Of a stretch of 55,990 nucleotides of DNA, positions 35,322 through 44,449 are shown in pieces. The notes beneath the pieces are model-generated. The model saw only the letters and a list, made by a program, of their open reading frames with translations, ran no database searches and was not told the DNA's origin. Location of the stretch: the NCBI RefSeq assembly GCF_023256255.1, contig NZ_JAGDXD010000015.1, forward strand, positions 1-55,990. The letters are read 5' to 3'. The translations under genes were made by a program, and so were the position numbers. Each line of letters opens with the position of its first letter. The stretch's first letter is position 1. This DNA is from Caldivirga sp. Its GTDB lineage: Archaea > Thermoproteota > Thermoprotei > Thermoproteales > Thermocladiaceae.

Positions 35322-35930
35322 ATGCATAGAGTAAACATTATTGCAGAGTACGGTAATAGGACTGAGAAGGATATTGAGATAACTGTTGGTTCCCTCCTAC
35401 TGGTTCAGCAGGATTCAGGAAGCATATCAACAATAGCTCTTCAACCGTACTTAATAACCACGAGTAATTACGTTAAGAAGATTACAGCATCATACGGTAG
35501 TAACATTGCTTACGCCTTACTTATTAAGAATAGGGAGGACGTATTCGTAACAGTGGCTAGTGATCACACGGATCCTGACGCGGAGAGGTGTAACGTAATT
35601 TCCGGTAAGCACACTTACCCTAAGGTTATTGCCCGTAGGGCTTGGTCCCTTGAAAACATTGAGGATCATTGGGACTTGGTGGAATTAAGAAACATGGCTA
35701 TAATTAATGATGAAAAGAAGATTGCTCAGCAATTCACTGGGAGGGAATTACCCCAGCCCAGTATTGTGCTTGAGATGATTGAGGATACTATGGAGGAACC
35801 TAGAAACATGGTTATTGTTGTTGAACGTAGAATAATGCCCGAGGAGTACGTGGTTAGTAACTACTATGAAATATCGATGATTGATAATTCCAGTAAGAGA
35901 AGTATTGAGCATTATTACTGGGTTGATTAA
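35322..35930 (+). CDS. DUF2848-type protein
   Basis: 202 residues from the ATG at 35322. The block VTVASDHTDPDAERCNV near 75 with the following SGKHTYPKVIARRAWSLENIEDHWDLVELRN matches the DUF2848 family, related to fumarylacetoacetate-hydrolase-like folds; the SDHTD residues may bind a metal. The role is unknown, perhaps hydrolysis or lyase action on a keto acid, which would suit the nearby sugar-acid genes. TTTATAAA at 35293-35300 is about 25 bases before the ATG, supporting this start. Confidence 0.78.
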   Translation: MHRVNIIAEYGNRTEKDIEITVGSLLLVQQDSGSISTIALQPYLITTSNYVKKITASYGSNIAYALLIKNREDVFVTVASDHTDPDAERCNVISGKHTYPKVIARRAWSLENIEDHWDLVELRNMAIINDEKKIAQQFTGRELPQPSIVLEMIEDTMEEPRNMVIVVERRIMPEEYVVSNYYEISMIDNSSKRSIEHYYWVD

Positions 35931-35969
35931 TCCCAGAAATGCTTATTAGCCCTAGTTAAGCTAACCACT

Positions 35970-36449
35970 ATGGTTAGTAAAATTGTAGTATCTGGAGTGG
36001 TTGTATTAGTATTAGGCATTATATTAGCAGTAGTGGGTGCTGTTACGGCAACTAATAATGCCTTAAGCCTATTTAATCAATTAAAGAGCGTGCCTTTATC
36101 ATCCTTAAGTCCAGGCAGCTTCATTAGCCTTTCAATTTACCCAACCTCAGTACTAATAATAGAGTCCAGTAATCCATCATGTATTTCACCAAGTCCAGCA
36201 CCATATGCCTCTAAGACAACTGCTAACATAACTATTATAGTGTATAATAAAACCTCAGCAGTCAACATAATTAATAATTGCACATTTAATATAATGCTTA
36301 GGTATAAGGCCTTTTCAGTTTCAGCAGCAAGTAGTCCATTCATAACTTCAGGCTACTTAATACTCCTCGGTGGTGTGCTGTTCATAGTAGGTATAATAAC
36401 AGTGGTGGTTGGATTCGTGCTTGGCCGTAGGCGTAGGGTTAAGGCATGA
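35970..36449 (+). CDS. Two-TM protein with an extracytoplasmic domain, unknown
   Basis: 159 residues. A membrane helix near 6-27 (VVVLVLGIILAVVGAVTA) and another near 128-150 (LILLGGVLFIVGIITVVVGFVLG) flank an outside domain with several NxS/T sites and three cysteines (NPSCISP, NNCTF). It ends in a basic stop-transfer tail GRRRRVKA. Similar two-helix sandwiches occur in many crenarchaea with no known role. Confidence 0.6.
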   Translation: MVSKIVVSGVVVLVLGIILAVVGAVTATNNALSLFNQLKSVPLSSLSPGSFISLSIYPTSVLIIESSNPSCISPSPAPYASKTTANITIIVYNKTSAVNIINNCTFNIMLRYKAFSVSAASSPFITSGYLILLGGVLFIVGIITVVVGFVLGRRRRVKA

Positions 36450-36454
36450 TTAAC

Positions 36455-37423
36455 TCACGTGAAGTGTATTGATGCGTATTCATTAACGTCAAGGTAAAGT
36501 TCACCACAGTCTCTAGTTTCATAATCCTTAGCCTTAACTATGCATTCGTTCTTTACCCTGGGTTCATAAGTAATGGGGCTATTAGTGTTGTTGGCTATGA
36601 AGACTACACCCCAGTTACTTGATTTCATCATTAGTTCAACAGTTAATGGTTTAATACTTAACCTTGGCTTATTAGTATCAACAACTAATCTACCACCCTC
36701 AACCTGTACAGTGCAGTTGGAGACCGTGTATGGTGATTCAAGGCTCTTAAATTGAACGACAATACAAGTATTATTCCTATACCTAACAGTTACTAATGCC
36801 CAGTCTGAGACATTTAGTATACCGGTGGTTAATATGAGGCCCCTATGCCATGGTGTAATATTCATGAATCCCCTCAGTAGTATTCTAAGCACCATTAATG
36901 GGTAATTCACGACTTCAGACACCTTAAGCCTAAGTAATCTAAGAGCCCTATCGTATAATCCATAAACCGCAAGTGCGTAAATTAACCTAGGTAAGTCTGA
37001 TTCACTAAGTTTGTTAATAATGGCTGCATGGTATAGTTTATTAAGGAGTTTAACTGCATCACCATGTTTAATTAGCCTTAGCTGTAGTTTATCGAGTTCA
37101 TTACTACATTCCTTCATTGCCCTCTCTCGTATTAACCTTAGTTCACTTAAACTAGAGTTAGTAGGCCAGTTCAATAGGAGTATTTTAGCTAATTGGTAGG
37201 AGTCACAGGGATTTAGTGAGTCAAGATTGATTTCAGGCATTGAACCAGGCCACATGATGGCGTTTGCAAGTTCACTTCCATTAATTGCCCCAATCATGCT
37301 TAACATTAGTTCATCCACTGCATTAAGTGGCTTAATTTCATTGATTTTCCTAGCTATGAGTAGGGCGTACTGGTTCAATAACTCATTACTAAACATTAAT
37401 ATGCCTGGTTCAGGAATAGACAT
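36455..37423 (-). CDS. Unrecognised 322-residue protein
   Basis: No family recognised. The first 200 residues are predicted helical and Leu-rich (NELLNQYALLIARKINEI, LIYALAVYGLYDRALRLLRL), possibly helical-hairpin repeats. The last 120 residues are beta-rich with three cysteines and NxS/T sites (NVSDWALVTVRYRNNTCIVV), like an adhesive or sandwich domain. It has no signal peptide. The gene overlaps the preceding membrane-protein gene (37423-37731) by one base, so the two form an operon. Confidence 0.6.
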   Translation of the reverse strand: MSIPEPGILMFSNELLNQYALLIARKINEIKPLNAVDELMLSMIGAINGSELANAIMWPGSMPEINLDSLNPCDSYQLAKILLLNWPTNSSLSELRLIRERAMKECSNELDKLQLRLIKHGDAVKLLNKLYHAAIINKLSESDLPRLIYALAVYGLYDRALRLLRLKVSEVVNYPLMVLRILLRGFMNITPWHRGLILTTGILNVSDWALVTVRYRNNTCIVVQFKSLESPYTVSNCTVQVEGGRLVVDTNKPRLSIKPLTVELMMKSSNWGVVFIANNTNSPITYEPRVKNECIVKAKDYETRDCGELYLDVNEYASIHFT

Positions 37424-37731
37424 CAGCGTTTACCAATACCCCTAGTTGTCACCAGTAGGTAGGCTAATGCGGCGATTATTATGATAACTATGGTCACTAT
37501 TATTAATATATTCTCAGGGTAAGGTACAACAAGTAACGAGGATCTGCTTGTTAAGGCGTAACCCAGGAAACTGAATATGAGTGAGTATGATCCGAGGATG
37601 AAAATTATCAATAAGCTCAACTTAACTATAGTGTAGTATGATTCCTTATCAGGCTTCTTAGCTCTCCTAAATATCCATGCCGTATCCTTAAGCAATCCAC
37701 GCAGTTTCTTGCCTAAATCACTGAACGCCAC
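37423..37731 (-). CDS. Two-TM small membrane protein, first gene of an operon
   Basis: 102 residues from a GTG. A basic N-terminus (KKLRGLLKDTAWIFRRAKKPDK) precedes two hydrophobic helices (about 34-57 and 75-95). No family recognised. It overlaps the start of the downstream 322-residue gene by a base, suggesting a shared function at the membrane. Confidence 0.55.
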   Translation of the reverse strand: MAFSDLGKKLRGLLKDTAWIFRRAKKPDKESYYTIVKLSLLIIFILGSYSLIFSFLGYALTSRSSLLVVPYPENILIIVTIVIIIIAALAYLLVTTRGIGKR

Positions 37732-37974
37732 ATGAGGACTTCACGCTTAGGTTAAATAAGCTTTATGCATTCAAGCGGGACTGGAGCCACCGTTAAGTGA
37801 GGATCACTAAATCTTTAACTTACCTTGGATTCAATATCAATGCAGTTTACAGTTACCTTTTAATTTGGTGGATATTACTGATGTATTATACCTTATACAA
37901 TCAGGGGTGATTAGACGCTTGAGGATTACATACATGTTATGGAGGTAACTAACATCAAAATTAACCTAATTACT

Positions 37975-38997
37975 TCATTGAGGTGGTGTTATGTGGAGTA
38001 TTGGTTTTGGTTTATATGGTTCCTCAAGGTACTTCACTTCATCATCAGTTAAATTAACTGTTAGCGCATCAACAGCTTCCTCAAGGTGTTCCACTTTGCT
38101 TGTACCTATTATTGGCAATATACCTTTCCTAAATATCCATGCTAAGGCTACTTGAGTTGGGGTTACGCCCTTATTCTTAGCAACCTCAATTACCCTCCTC
38201 ACTATTTCAATGTTCTCAGGAAACCTTCCAGTATCCATATATATCCTAGCCGCATAGAAGCCTGTACTTAACTGTAAGCGTGGGTTATCGCTAGGTTCAA
38301 TAAGCTTACCATCCTTATAGTACCTACCTGAAAGCACTCCAACTGCCGTTGGGCTATACGCCATGTAGGCTATGTTATGTGCCTTGCAGAATGGTATCAT
38401 TTCCCTTTCCTCCTCCCTATAAAGTAGGTTATACGGTGTCTGCGTGCTTACCGGCTTCTCATAATCCTTGAACTCAGCAATATAGTACATCTTAGTGAAT
38501 TGCCATGTCCACATGCTTGATGCTCCAATGTATCTTACTTTTCCTTGGTGTACTAGGTCTGTTAGTGTGGATAGTGTCTCCTCAATTGGCGTCTCATAAT
38601 CCCACCTATGAATCTGATACAAGTCAACATAATCAGTACCAAGCCTCCTAAGAGAATCACTAATCTGCCTCATAACATGCTTCCTAGACAAACCCCTATC
38701 ATTAGGACCATTACCAGTGGGGAAGAATACTTTAGTAGCAAGTACAGCATCTTCTCTAATCCCCCGTAGGAACTCGCCGATTATTTCTTCACTCTTGCCT
38801 TGTGAATAAACATTAGCTGTGTCAATAAAGTTAATCCCAAGATCCCAAGCTCTCTTAAGTACCTTAAAGGCCTGCTCCTTAGTAGCAACCCATGAACTAG
38901 TACCATGAGATTGAAGTGATGGTTCCCCAAAAGACATTCCACCAAGAACTATCTTAGAAACCTTAAGACCGGACCAGCCAAGGTGGACATACTCCAT
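37975..38997 (-). CDS. Aldo/keto reductase
   Basis: 340 residues. The catalytic tetrad of the NADPH-dependent aldo/keto reductases is present: Asp and Tyr in INFIDTANVYSQGKSEE near 57, Lys in DAVLATKVFF near 90, His in VDLYQIHRWD near 126. GTSKVEHLEEAVDAL near 292 is the cofactor adenosine-phosphate site. The subfamily is like bacterial YghZ/potassium-channel beta-like reductases; substrate unknown. The ATG at 38997 is chosen over TTG 39003 because TTTATAAAT at 39019-39027 is centred 26 bases upstream. Confidence 0.9.
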   Translation of the reverse strand: MEYVHLGWSGLKVSKIVLGGMSFGEPSLQSHGTSSWVATKEQAFKVLKRAWDLGINFIDTANVYSQGKSEEIIGEFLRGIREDAVLATKVFFPTGNGPNDRGLSRKHVMRQISDSLRRLGTDYVDLYQIHRWDYETPIEETLSTLTDLVHQGKVRYIGASSMWTWQFTKMYYIAEFKDYEKPVSTQTPYNLLYREEEREMIPFCKAHNIAYMAYSPTAVGVLSGRYYKDGKLIEPSDNPRLQLSTGFYAARIYMDTGRFPENIEIVRRVIEVAKNKGVTPTQVALAWIFRKGILPIIGTSKVEHLEEAVDALTVNLTDDEVKYLEEPYKPKPILHITPPQ

Positions 38998-39136
38998 AAG
39001 CAAGTATTAAATACTTAGTTTATAAATACTATGCCGTAATTAGTTCTAGTTAATTATATAATGTTGCATAATTATATTGATTTAAGCTGAATATACATTA
39101 GAAAAATATTTATGGCTTTGAATTATTAAGACCATT

Positions 39137-39164
39137 AATATATTTTATATAATATATTTTATAC
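39137..39164. repeat. Tandem 14-bp A/T repeat, two copies
   Basis: AATATATTTTATAT at 39137-39150 is followed directly by AATATATTTTATAC at 39151-39164 (13 of 14 equal). It lies in a very A/T-rich 240-base gap between two minus-strand genes and could melt easily or supply several TATA-like boxes. Confidence 0.7.
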
Positions 39165-39243
39165 AACTTAAAACAGTAAAGTAATGATAAACCAATTCCT
39201 CAGCGCATGGTAATATTAGATTCGAATCATCATTAACTTATTA

Positions 39244-40590
39244 TTAGGTGGCTTTCCTTACCTTTATTATGTTTCCTTCGTATGACACTACGGTAACTCT
39301 ATCGCCTTCCTTAATATCCTCTAGGGCTATTGCTTTCCAATACTCACCCCTAATCTTAACAATGCCCATTTGCCCAGTTTTAATATCCTCAGTGGCTACT
39401 CCGATTAATCCTGCTGTTGGGTAGTACATCACTGTCGATATTGGTTTAGCCCTAATAGCCCTAGCTATCAGCATTACTATCCAGGCAGATAAGCCACCAA
39501 TACCTGCTATTTCACTGTACAGTATTACCCTAAGCGTGGTTGGGTTATACTTAAGCGCGTATTGGGGTGGTGAAACACTTGGTATAAGTAGTGTTAAACC
39601 CACCGCAATAAGCACTGCACCAACCGCTATCAATACTCCATGCAGCTTACCTCCACTATGCCATTCAAAGGCCATTAATAGGGCACCCACTACCATTAAG
39701 CCTAAGCCAGCGTAGTTTATTGGCAAGCCAAGAAGAGCCAATACTACCAGTAACACGGCACCTATGCCGGCTAAATATACGTGAGCTGTTAGTAACCCTG
39801 CTAGGATAAGCAATACCCCTAGTATGGAGATTATGTTCTCCATTACGGAGCTCTGTAACGCATCATAAAGTTGGTAACTGATTGGCGGAGTTAATTGAGT
39901 CACCACTGGATTCTCCATGACGAGTGTGTAGTTGACGCCGTTCACGTTAACCACTGTGCCATTCATCACGGATAATAATTGATCAATACTGCTTGCCACG
40001 TAGTTGATCACGTGATACTTAAGGGCCTCCTCCGGTCCAAGGTTAGTGTCATTATATACACAGGATGCTGCAAAGGTAGTGTTCCTACCCCTAAACTCAG
40101 CAGCCTCAACGAAGTACTTAGCCACTGCGTTAAGTATCTTAGGCTCAGTTATGAAGATCTCTTGCCCAGTAACCTCATTAATCTCCACCGGCTGACATGA
40201 ACCAATCACGGTTCCCGGCGCCATTGCTGCTACGGTTGTTGAGAGGAGAACTAACGTACCTCCAGACCAGGCGTAGGAGCCTGTTGGGTAAACGAACCCA
40301 ACTGTCACTATACTTGACGTTTCAAAGAGGCTAACTATGTTTAGGGCAGCGTCAAGCAAACCACCAGGTGTCTTCATGTATATGACCAATACGCTACCAG
40401 GTGGGAGTTGGTCAATGACACTCTTCAATTCATAGTAAGTATTCTCAGTTATTTCCCCATTTAAACTATATGTGTAAACTTGAGTTACCTTAATGATACC
40501 GTTAGATGCCGCGTGAACAACCATTGGTAACATTAAGGTAAATGCAATTAATACAAGCAATAACATCCTCATTTTTACCCACACAATCAT
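39244..40590 (-). CDS. NfeD-family membrane protease-like protein (stomatin partner)
   Basis: 448 residues: a signal peptide (MLLLVLIAFTLMLPMVVHAA), a ClpP/crotonase-like protease domain, four to five membrane helices (about 245-365) and a C-terminal OB-fold NfeD domain (GLIGVATEDIKTGQMGIVKI onward). KTPGGLLDAALNIVSLF and GSYAWSGGTLVLLST...AMAPGTVIGSC match the 1510-N protease, which cuts the hydrophobic tail of stomatin. The serine of YAWSGG aligns with the nucleophile; the partner lysine of the known protease is not at the expected helix position, so activity is uncertain. The start may be 40590 or the ATG at 40572. Operon with stomatin. Confidence 0.87.
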   Translation of the reverse strand: MIVWVKMRMLLLVLIAFTLMLPMVVHAASNGIIKVTQVYTYSLNGEITENTYYELKSVIDQLPPGSVLVIYMKTPGGLLDAALNIVSLFETSSIVTVGFVYPTGSYAWSGGTLVLLSTTVAAMAPGTVIGSCQPVEINEVTGQEIFITEPKILNAVAKYFVEAAEFRGRNTTFAASCVYNDTNLGPEEALKYHVINYVASSIDQLLSVMNGTVVNVNGVNYTLVMENPVVTQLTPPISYQLYDALQSSVMENIISILGVLLILAGLLTAHVYLAGIGAVLLVVLALLGLPINYAGLGLMVVGALLMAFEWHSGGKLHGVLIAVGAVLIAVGLTLLIPSVSPPQYALKYNPTTLRVILYSEIAGIGGLSAWIVMLIARAIRAKPISTVMYYPTAGLIGVATEDIKTGQMGIVKIRGEYWKAIALEDIKEGDRVTVVSYEGNIIKVRKAT

Positions 40591-40630
40591 TATTTTTATC
40601 TCACCTATTTAACCCTTTTCCAAAAGACCA

Positions 40631-41443
40631 CTAGCCCGTGCCTGAGGAACCCTGGCCCTCCTGTCCTCCCTTAGTCCTTAATGCTAATGCTGCTGCGGTA
40701 ATTGGCTCTAGGTTACTTGGGACGACTAGTACTAGGTTATGCTCCTTAGCCACCTCAAGGAGTGTATCAAGCTGCCTGAGGGTTAGGGCTGCTGGATTCT
40801 TAACGTACGTATCAGCTGCCTTAAGGTACATTTGTGATGCTTCATAGTCCGCTTGAGCTAATATCACCTTAGCCCTCCTCATCCTCTCAGCCTCAGCTTG
40901 GGCAGCCATGGCTCTAACTAAAGTATCAGGCAACTTAATGTCCTTTATTGCCACACTAGATATCTTAAGGCCCCAAGGCTCCACATGTTCATCAACAATT
41001 GACGCTATCCTCTTAGCCACCTCCTCCCTTTGTGTTAGCAGTGTGTCTAAATCCACCATACCAACCACATCCCTTAGCGTCGCTGCGGCTATGGTAGCTG
41101 CAGCACTCCTATACTCCTGTATTGATAATACTACATTCTTGGCGTCGAGAACCCTTAGGTAAACTGATGCATCCACTGAGACTTCAACATTATCCCTAGT
41201 TAATGCCCTTTGTGAAGGCATGTCAAGCATTATAGTCCTTAAGTCTATGGTGATCACCCTGTCTATGAAAGGTATAACTAGCACTAAGCCAGGTCCGTAA
41301 ACCCCCTTAAATTTACCCAACCTAAGTTTAACGAGTCTTTGATATTCCGGAACAATCCTTATTGCAGAGGCCAATATGGGTATAACTATTATGAGCACTA
41401 TTATTGCAATAACTACATCCACTATCAGAGAAACTACGCTCAT
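40631..41443 (-). CDS. Stomatin/SPFH-domain membrane protein
   Basis: 270 residues. One N-terminal membrane helix (IVDVVIAIIVLIIVIPILAS) is followed by the SPFH/Band 7 domain: RIVPEYQRLVKLRLGKFKGV near 28, VITIDLRTIMLDMPSQRALTRDNVEVSVDASVYLRV near 62-98, and the alanine/glutamate-rich coiled coil MAAQAEAERMRRAKVILAQA near 180. These proteins form ring-like oligomers in membranes. The C-terminal hydrophobic LVLVVPSNL is where NfeD proteases cut. NfeD follows by 40 bases in the same operon. TTTTAAAA at 41465-41472 gives a leaderless start. Confidence 0.93.
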   Translation of the reverse strand: MSVVSLIVDVVIAIIVLIIVIPILASAIRIVPEYQRLVKLRLGKFKGVYGPGLVLVIPFIDRVITIDLRTIMLDMPSQRALTRDNVEVSVDASVYLRVLDAKNVVLSIQEYRSAAATIAAATLRDVVGMVDLDTLLTQREEVAKRIASIVDEHVEPWGLKISSVAIKDIKLPDTLVRAMAAQAEAERMRRAKVILAQADYEASQMYLKAADTYVKNPAALTLRQLDTLLEVAKEHNLVLVVPSNLEPITAAALALRTKGGQEGQGSSGTG

Positions 41444-41524
41444 AGGTTAATGTAATTACTAGGGTTTTAAAACTTTTAGTCAATATACGTAAATTATTTT
41501 AGCAATAATAGTAAGTAACGTTAC

Positions 41525-41857
41525 ATGGCTAGGGGCATAGTTGATCTTCTTGATAATATTAGGGGAATAAAGAGGGATAAGGTAATGGTTAACCGTGAAC
41601 TACTGAGGGCGCTGGAGTATGTTAATTCCTCATCAAAGGGTAATGTAGTTTACATAAGCTATAGGCGCATAGTAAACATTATGCAGGGCCATAGGAGGTT
41701 AAGTAATGGGGATAAATCAATCATTAAGAGTGTGCTCAGTAGTATGATTGTTGATGTTAACGCAAGGAGGATTAGCAGGGATAAGTGTGTTTACGTAGTG
41801 AGTAGGGAAGACTTAGCCTTAATGATTATGAGACTTAAGGAAGCCTTAAATGAATAA
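41525..41857 (+). CDS. Unrecognised basic protein, possibly helix-turn-helix
   Basis: 110 residues, basic, helical. LLRALEYVNSSSKGNVVYIS then RRIVNIMQGHRRLSNGDKSIIKSVLSSMI near 45-78 and a wing-like VDVNARRISRDKCVYVVSRED could form a winged helix, which would make this a DNA-binding regulator. That is pattern reading only; no family is recognised. Divergent from the stomatin-NfeD operon with 81 bases between starts, so it may control it. Confidence 0.5.
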   Translation: MARGIVDLLDNIRGIKRDKVMVNRELLRALEYVNSSSKGNVVYISYRRIVNIMQGHRRLSNGDKSIIKSVLSSMIVDVNARRISRDKCVYVVSREDLALMIMRLKEALNE

Positions 41858-41931
41858 ATATACTGGTAATGCGAGGCAATGTTTAATAATGAGCACTGGC
41901 TAATTCGAAGTAATCATGCAGAGAAGGCTGG

Positions 41932-41958
41932 GGCTGAACTAATGATGATTATTCAGCC
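41932..41958 (+). repeat. 11-bp hairpin upstream of the YchF-like gene
   Basis: GGCTGAA (41932-41938) pairs with TTCAGCC (41952-41958). Inside, after one bulged C, TAAT pairs with ATTA around the loop GATG. It lies after the stop of the 41525 gene and 60 bases before the next start, outside the leaderless mRNA of that gene. It could be a 3' end structure or a small RNA. Confidence 0.5.
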
Positions 41959-42018
41959 GGCTTAGTTTAATGTTAATTAACAGCAAAGCTTTAATTAAAC
42001 CTAAACCATAGCTCAATA

Positions 42019-43230
42019 GTGCTCACTCAAACGCACGTGCAGGTTGGTATTGTTGGGAAGCCTAATGCCGGTAAGTCGACATTCTTCGCAGCATCAACGT
42101 TAATAGACGTTAAGATTGCACCTTACCCCTTCACCACTATTGAGCCTAACATTGGTGTAGGCTACGTCACAATACCCTGCGTCTGCAGGGACTTGGGGGT
42201 TAAGGATAATCCAAGGAATTCAATATGCATGGATGGGACTAGGTTAATACCAGTGGAGTTAATTGATGTTGCCGGCTTAGTGCCTGGGGCATGGCAGGGT
42301 AGGGGCCTTGGTAATCAATTCCTAGATCACCTAAGGAGGGCGCCAGTCCTTATTCATGTCGTGGACGCTTCAGGGGGTACTGACGAGGAGGGTAGGATTC
42401 TTAAGCCTGGTTCCCATGATCCAATACTTGACGTTAAGTTCCTTGAGAATGAGGTTGACATGTGGATGCTTCAGATAGTTAAGAAGGAGTGGGATAAGTT
42501 GATTAGGCAGGTGGAGTACTCTAAGCAGAAGATTGAGGATGTACTCTACAGCATGTTAAGTGGCTTAGGCTTAACGAGGGCTGTTATTGAGGAGGCATTA
42601 AATCAACTATCACTGGTGAATAAACCACCCCACCTATGGAGTGAGGATGTGATTATGGGTTTCGTTAAGTACATTAGATCCATTGGAAAACCCATGGTTA
42701 TTGCCGCTAATAAAGCTGATATACCTGAAGCTGAGGATAACATAAGGAGGATGATTAAGGAGCTTAAGGGGTATAGGGTAATACCGACGAGCGCTGACGC
42801 TGAGTTAGCATTAAGGAAGGCCGCGAATAAGGGCTTAATAAAGTACATACCTGGTAGTCAAGACTTCACAATAGTGGGTAATCTAAAGCCTGAACAGGTT
42901 AATGCACTTGAACGGATTCGAGCAGTGATGAAGAAGTGGGGTGGAACAGGTGTTGTTAAGGCACTCAACACCGCTGTATTTGACGTACTAGGCATGATAG
43001 CTGTCTATCCGGTGGCTGATGAAAAGAGACTAACAGACACTGAGGGTAGGGTTCTACCAGACGTATACCTATTACCCAGGAACGCCACGGTACTTGACTT
43101 AGCGTCAGCAATACACAGTGATATTGCTAAAAGGGCAATGTTCGCCATCGATGCCTTAAGCGGTAGGAGAATTGGGCTTAATGAAAGGCTTCAGCATAGG
43201 TCCATTGTTAGAATTGTGGTAACTAGATAG
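42019..43230 (+). CDS. YchF/Obg-type GTPase with TGS domain
   Basis: 403 residues from a GTG. IVGKPNAGKSTFFAAST near 10 is the P-loop, PFTTIEPN near 38 the switch I region, VELIDVAGLVPGA near 82 switch II, and IAANKADIP near 231 the NKxD base-recognition motif. The insert LLRRAPVLIHVVDASGGTDEEGR-like region and a C-terminal TGS domain (about 320-403) are as in archaeal Obg/YchF proteins, which bind ribosomes and RNA. TTTAATTAA at 41990-41998 is 25 bases before the start. Confidence 0.93.
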   Translation: MLTQTHVQVGIVGKPNAGKSTFFAASTLIDVKIAPYPFTTIEPNIGVGYVTIPCVCRDLGVKDNPRNSICMDGTRLIPVELIDVAGLVPGAWQGRGLGNQFLDHLRRAPVLIHVVDASGGTDEEGRILKPGSHDPILDVKFLENEVDMWMLQIVKKEWDKLIRQVEYSKQKIEDVLYSMLSGLGLTRAVIEEALNQLSLVNKPPHLWSEDVIMGFVKYIRSIGKPMVIAANKADIPEAEDNIRRMIKELKGYRVIPTSADAELALRKAANKGLIKYIPGSQDFTIVGNLKPEQVNALERIRAVMKKWGGTGVVKALNTAVFDVLGMIAVYPVADEKRLTDTEGRVLPDVYLLPRNATVLDLASAIHSDIAKRAMFAIDALSGRRIGLNERLQHRSIVRIVVTR

Positions 43231-43394
43231 GCGTATTAGGTGTAGGACTAAGTGACTGAAATTAACCCTAGCAGTATGGTAAATATTCCACATATTACCT
43301 GAGTTACTAGGCTAGTTGCCCATTAATTGACGTTAATATATTGTCAAATTGATGATAAGGTGTATAAGTAGGCTACGGCAATGGGCATGAAAGT

Positions 43395-44441
43395 ATGAGT
43401 AAGGTTCATCCAGCGGTACTTGAGTTTGAGAAGATGGTTAAGGATAAGGAATCATACGTCAAATTCATTGATGAATGGGTTAAGTACTCCTGGAAGTGGG
43501 CTAGGGAGAGTAAATACGTCACGGTGTTTAAGATTCAAGCCTCCATACTTCATGCAATCCGAGAATACTTAGATTCCCAAGGCTTCACTGAGGTTTTACC
43601 ACCAATAATAGGTCCAGTGACGGATCCAGGCATTAGGGGGGCTAAGCAGGCTACAGTGGATTTCTATGGTCATGAGTACAAGGTAATGTCAAGCGCAATA
43701 CTGTATAAGCAGTACATGGCTGCAGTCCTCGGTAAAATATACTTCATCTCACCTAACATTAGGCTTGAGCCTAATGATAGTGTTTTCACTGGGAGACACC
43801 TTGTTGAATTCTTCCAGGTAGACTTAGAGATACTTAACGGTACACTTGATGACGCGATGAATGTTGCTGAGGGTTTATTCATGTACGTTACTAGGTATAT
43901 TAGGGATACTCACGGTAAGGATCTTGAGAAAATGGGGAGGGATCTACCACACTATAAGACCCCCTTCAACCGCTATACCCACGCAGAGGCTGTTGAACTA
44001 GTTAATAAGCTTGGGTGCAGTAACCCAAGGAACACTGAGATATTGTGGGAGTGTGAGAAGGTTCTCTCAGCTCACCACGATAGTCCAATCTTCATTTACG
44101 AGTACCCTAAGGGATCAAGGGGATTCTACAACAGGGAGGATCCAAGTAAGCCAGGGTACCTGAGGGATTTCGATATGCTTTACCCGGAGGGTTTTGGTGA
44201 ATCTATTTCAGGTGGTGAACGTGAGTATGAGCCGGTTAAGGTTATTGCAAGGATTAGGGAGGCTGGTGAGGATCCTAACAAGTACAGGTGGTTCCTTGAG
44301 ATGCTTAAGGACTTCTACCCATTAAAGACAGCTGGCTTCGGTATAGGCGTTGAGAGGTTAACCAGGTATATTTGCGGCCTTAGAGCCGTCTGGGAGGCTA
44401 GACCATACCCTAAGGTGGCTGGTGTAGGTCCAGCACCATAG
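43395..44441 (+). CDS. Archaeal asparagine synthetase A-like enzyme (AspRS-core paralogue)
   Basis: 348 residues: a class II aminoacyl-tRNA synthetase core of the AspRS/AsnRS type without the N-terminal anticodon-binding domain (about 100 residues missing). Motif 1 is near LDSQGFTEVLPPIIGPVTDP, motif 2 is ISPNIRLEPNDSVFTGRHLVEFFQVDLEI near 115-145, and motif 3 is GFGIGVERLTRYICG near 315. Without the tRNA-binding domain it cannot be a normal AsnRS. Such proteins in Pyrococcus are ATP-dependent asparagine synthetases. The gene ends eight bases before the glutamate-synthase-like gene, so the two form an operon around amide nitrogen. Confidence 0.83.
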   Translation: MSKVHPAVLEFEKMVKDKESYVKFIDEWVKYSWKWARESKYVTVFKIQASILHAIREYLDSQGFTEVLPPIIGPVTDPGIRGAKQATVDFYGHEYKVMSSAILYKQYMAAVLGKIYFISPNIRLEPNDSVFTGRHLVEFFQVDLEILNGTLDDAMNVAEGLFMYVTRYIRDTHGKDLEKMGRDLPHYKTPFNRYTHAEAVELVNKLGCSNPRNTEILWECEKVLSAHHDSPIFIYEYPKGSRGFYNREDPSKPGYLRDFDMLYPEGFGESISGGEREYEPVKVIARIREAGEDPNKYRWFLEMLKDFYPLKTAGFGIGVERLTRYICGLRAVWEARPYPKVAGVGPAP

Positions 44442-44449
44442 GTGGTTTA

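Noticed and set aside
43395-44441. Functional AsnRS or AspRS
   Set aside because: The N-terminal anticodon-binding domain is missing, so it fits the asparagine synthetase-like paralogue better.
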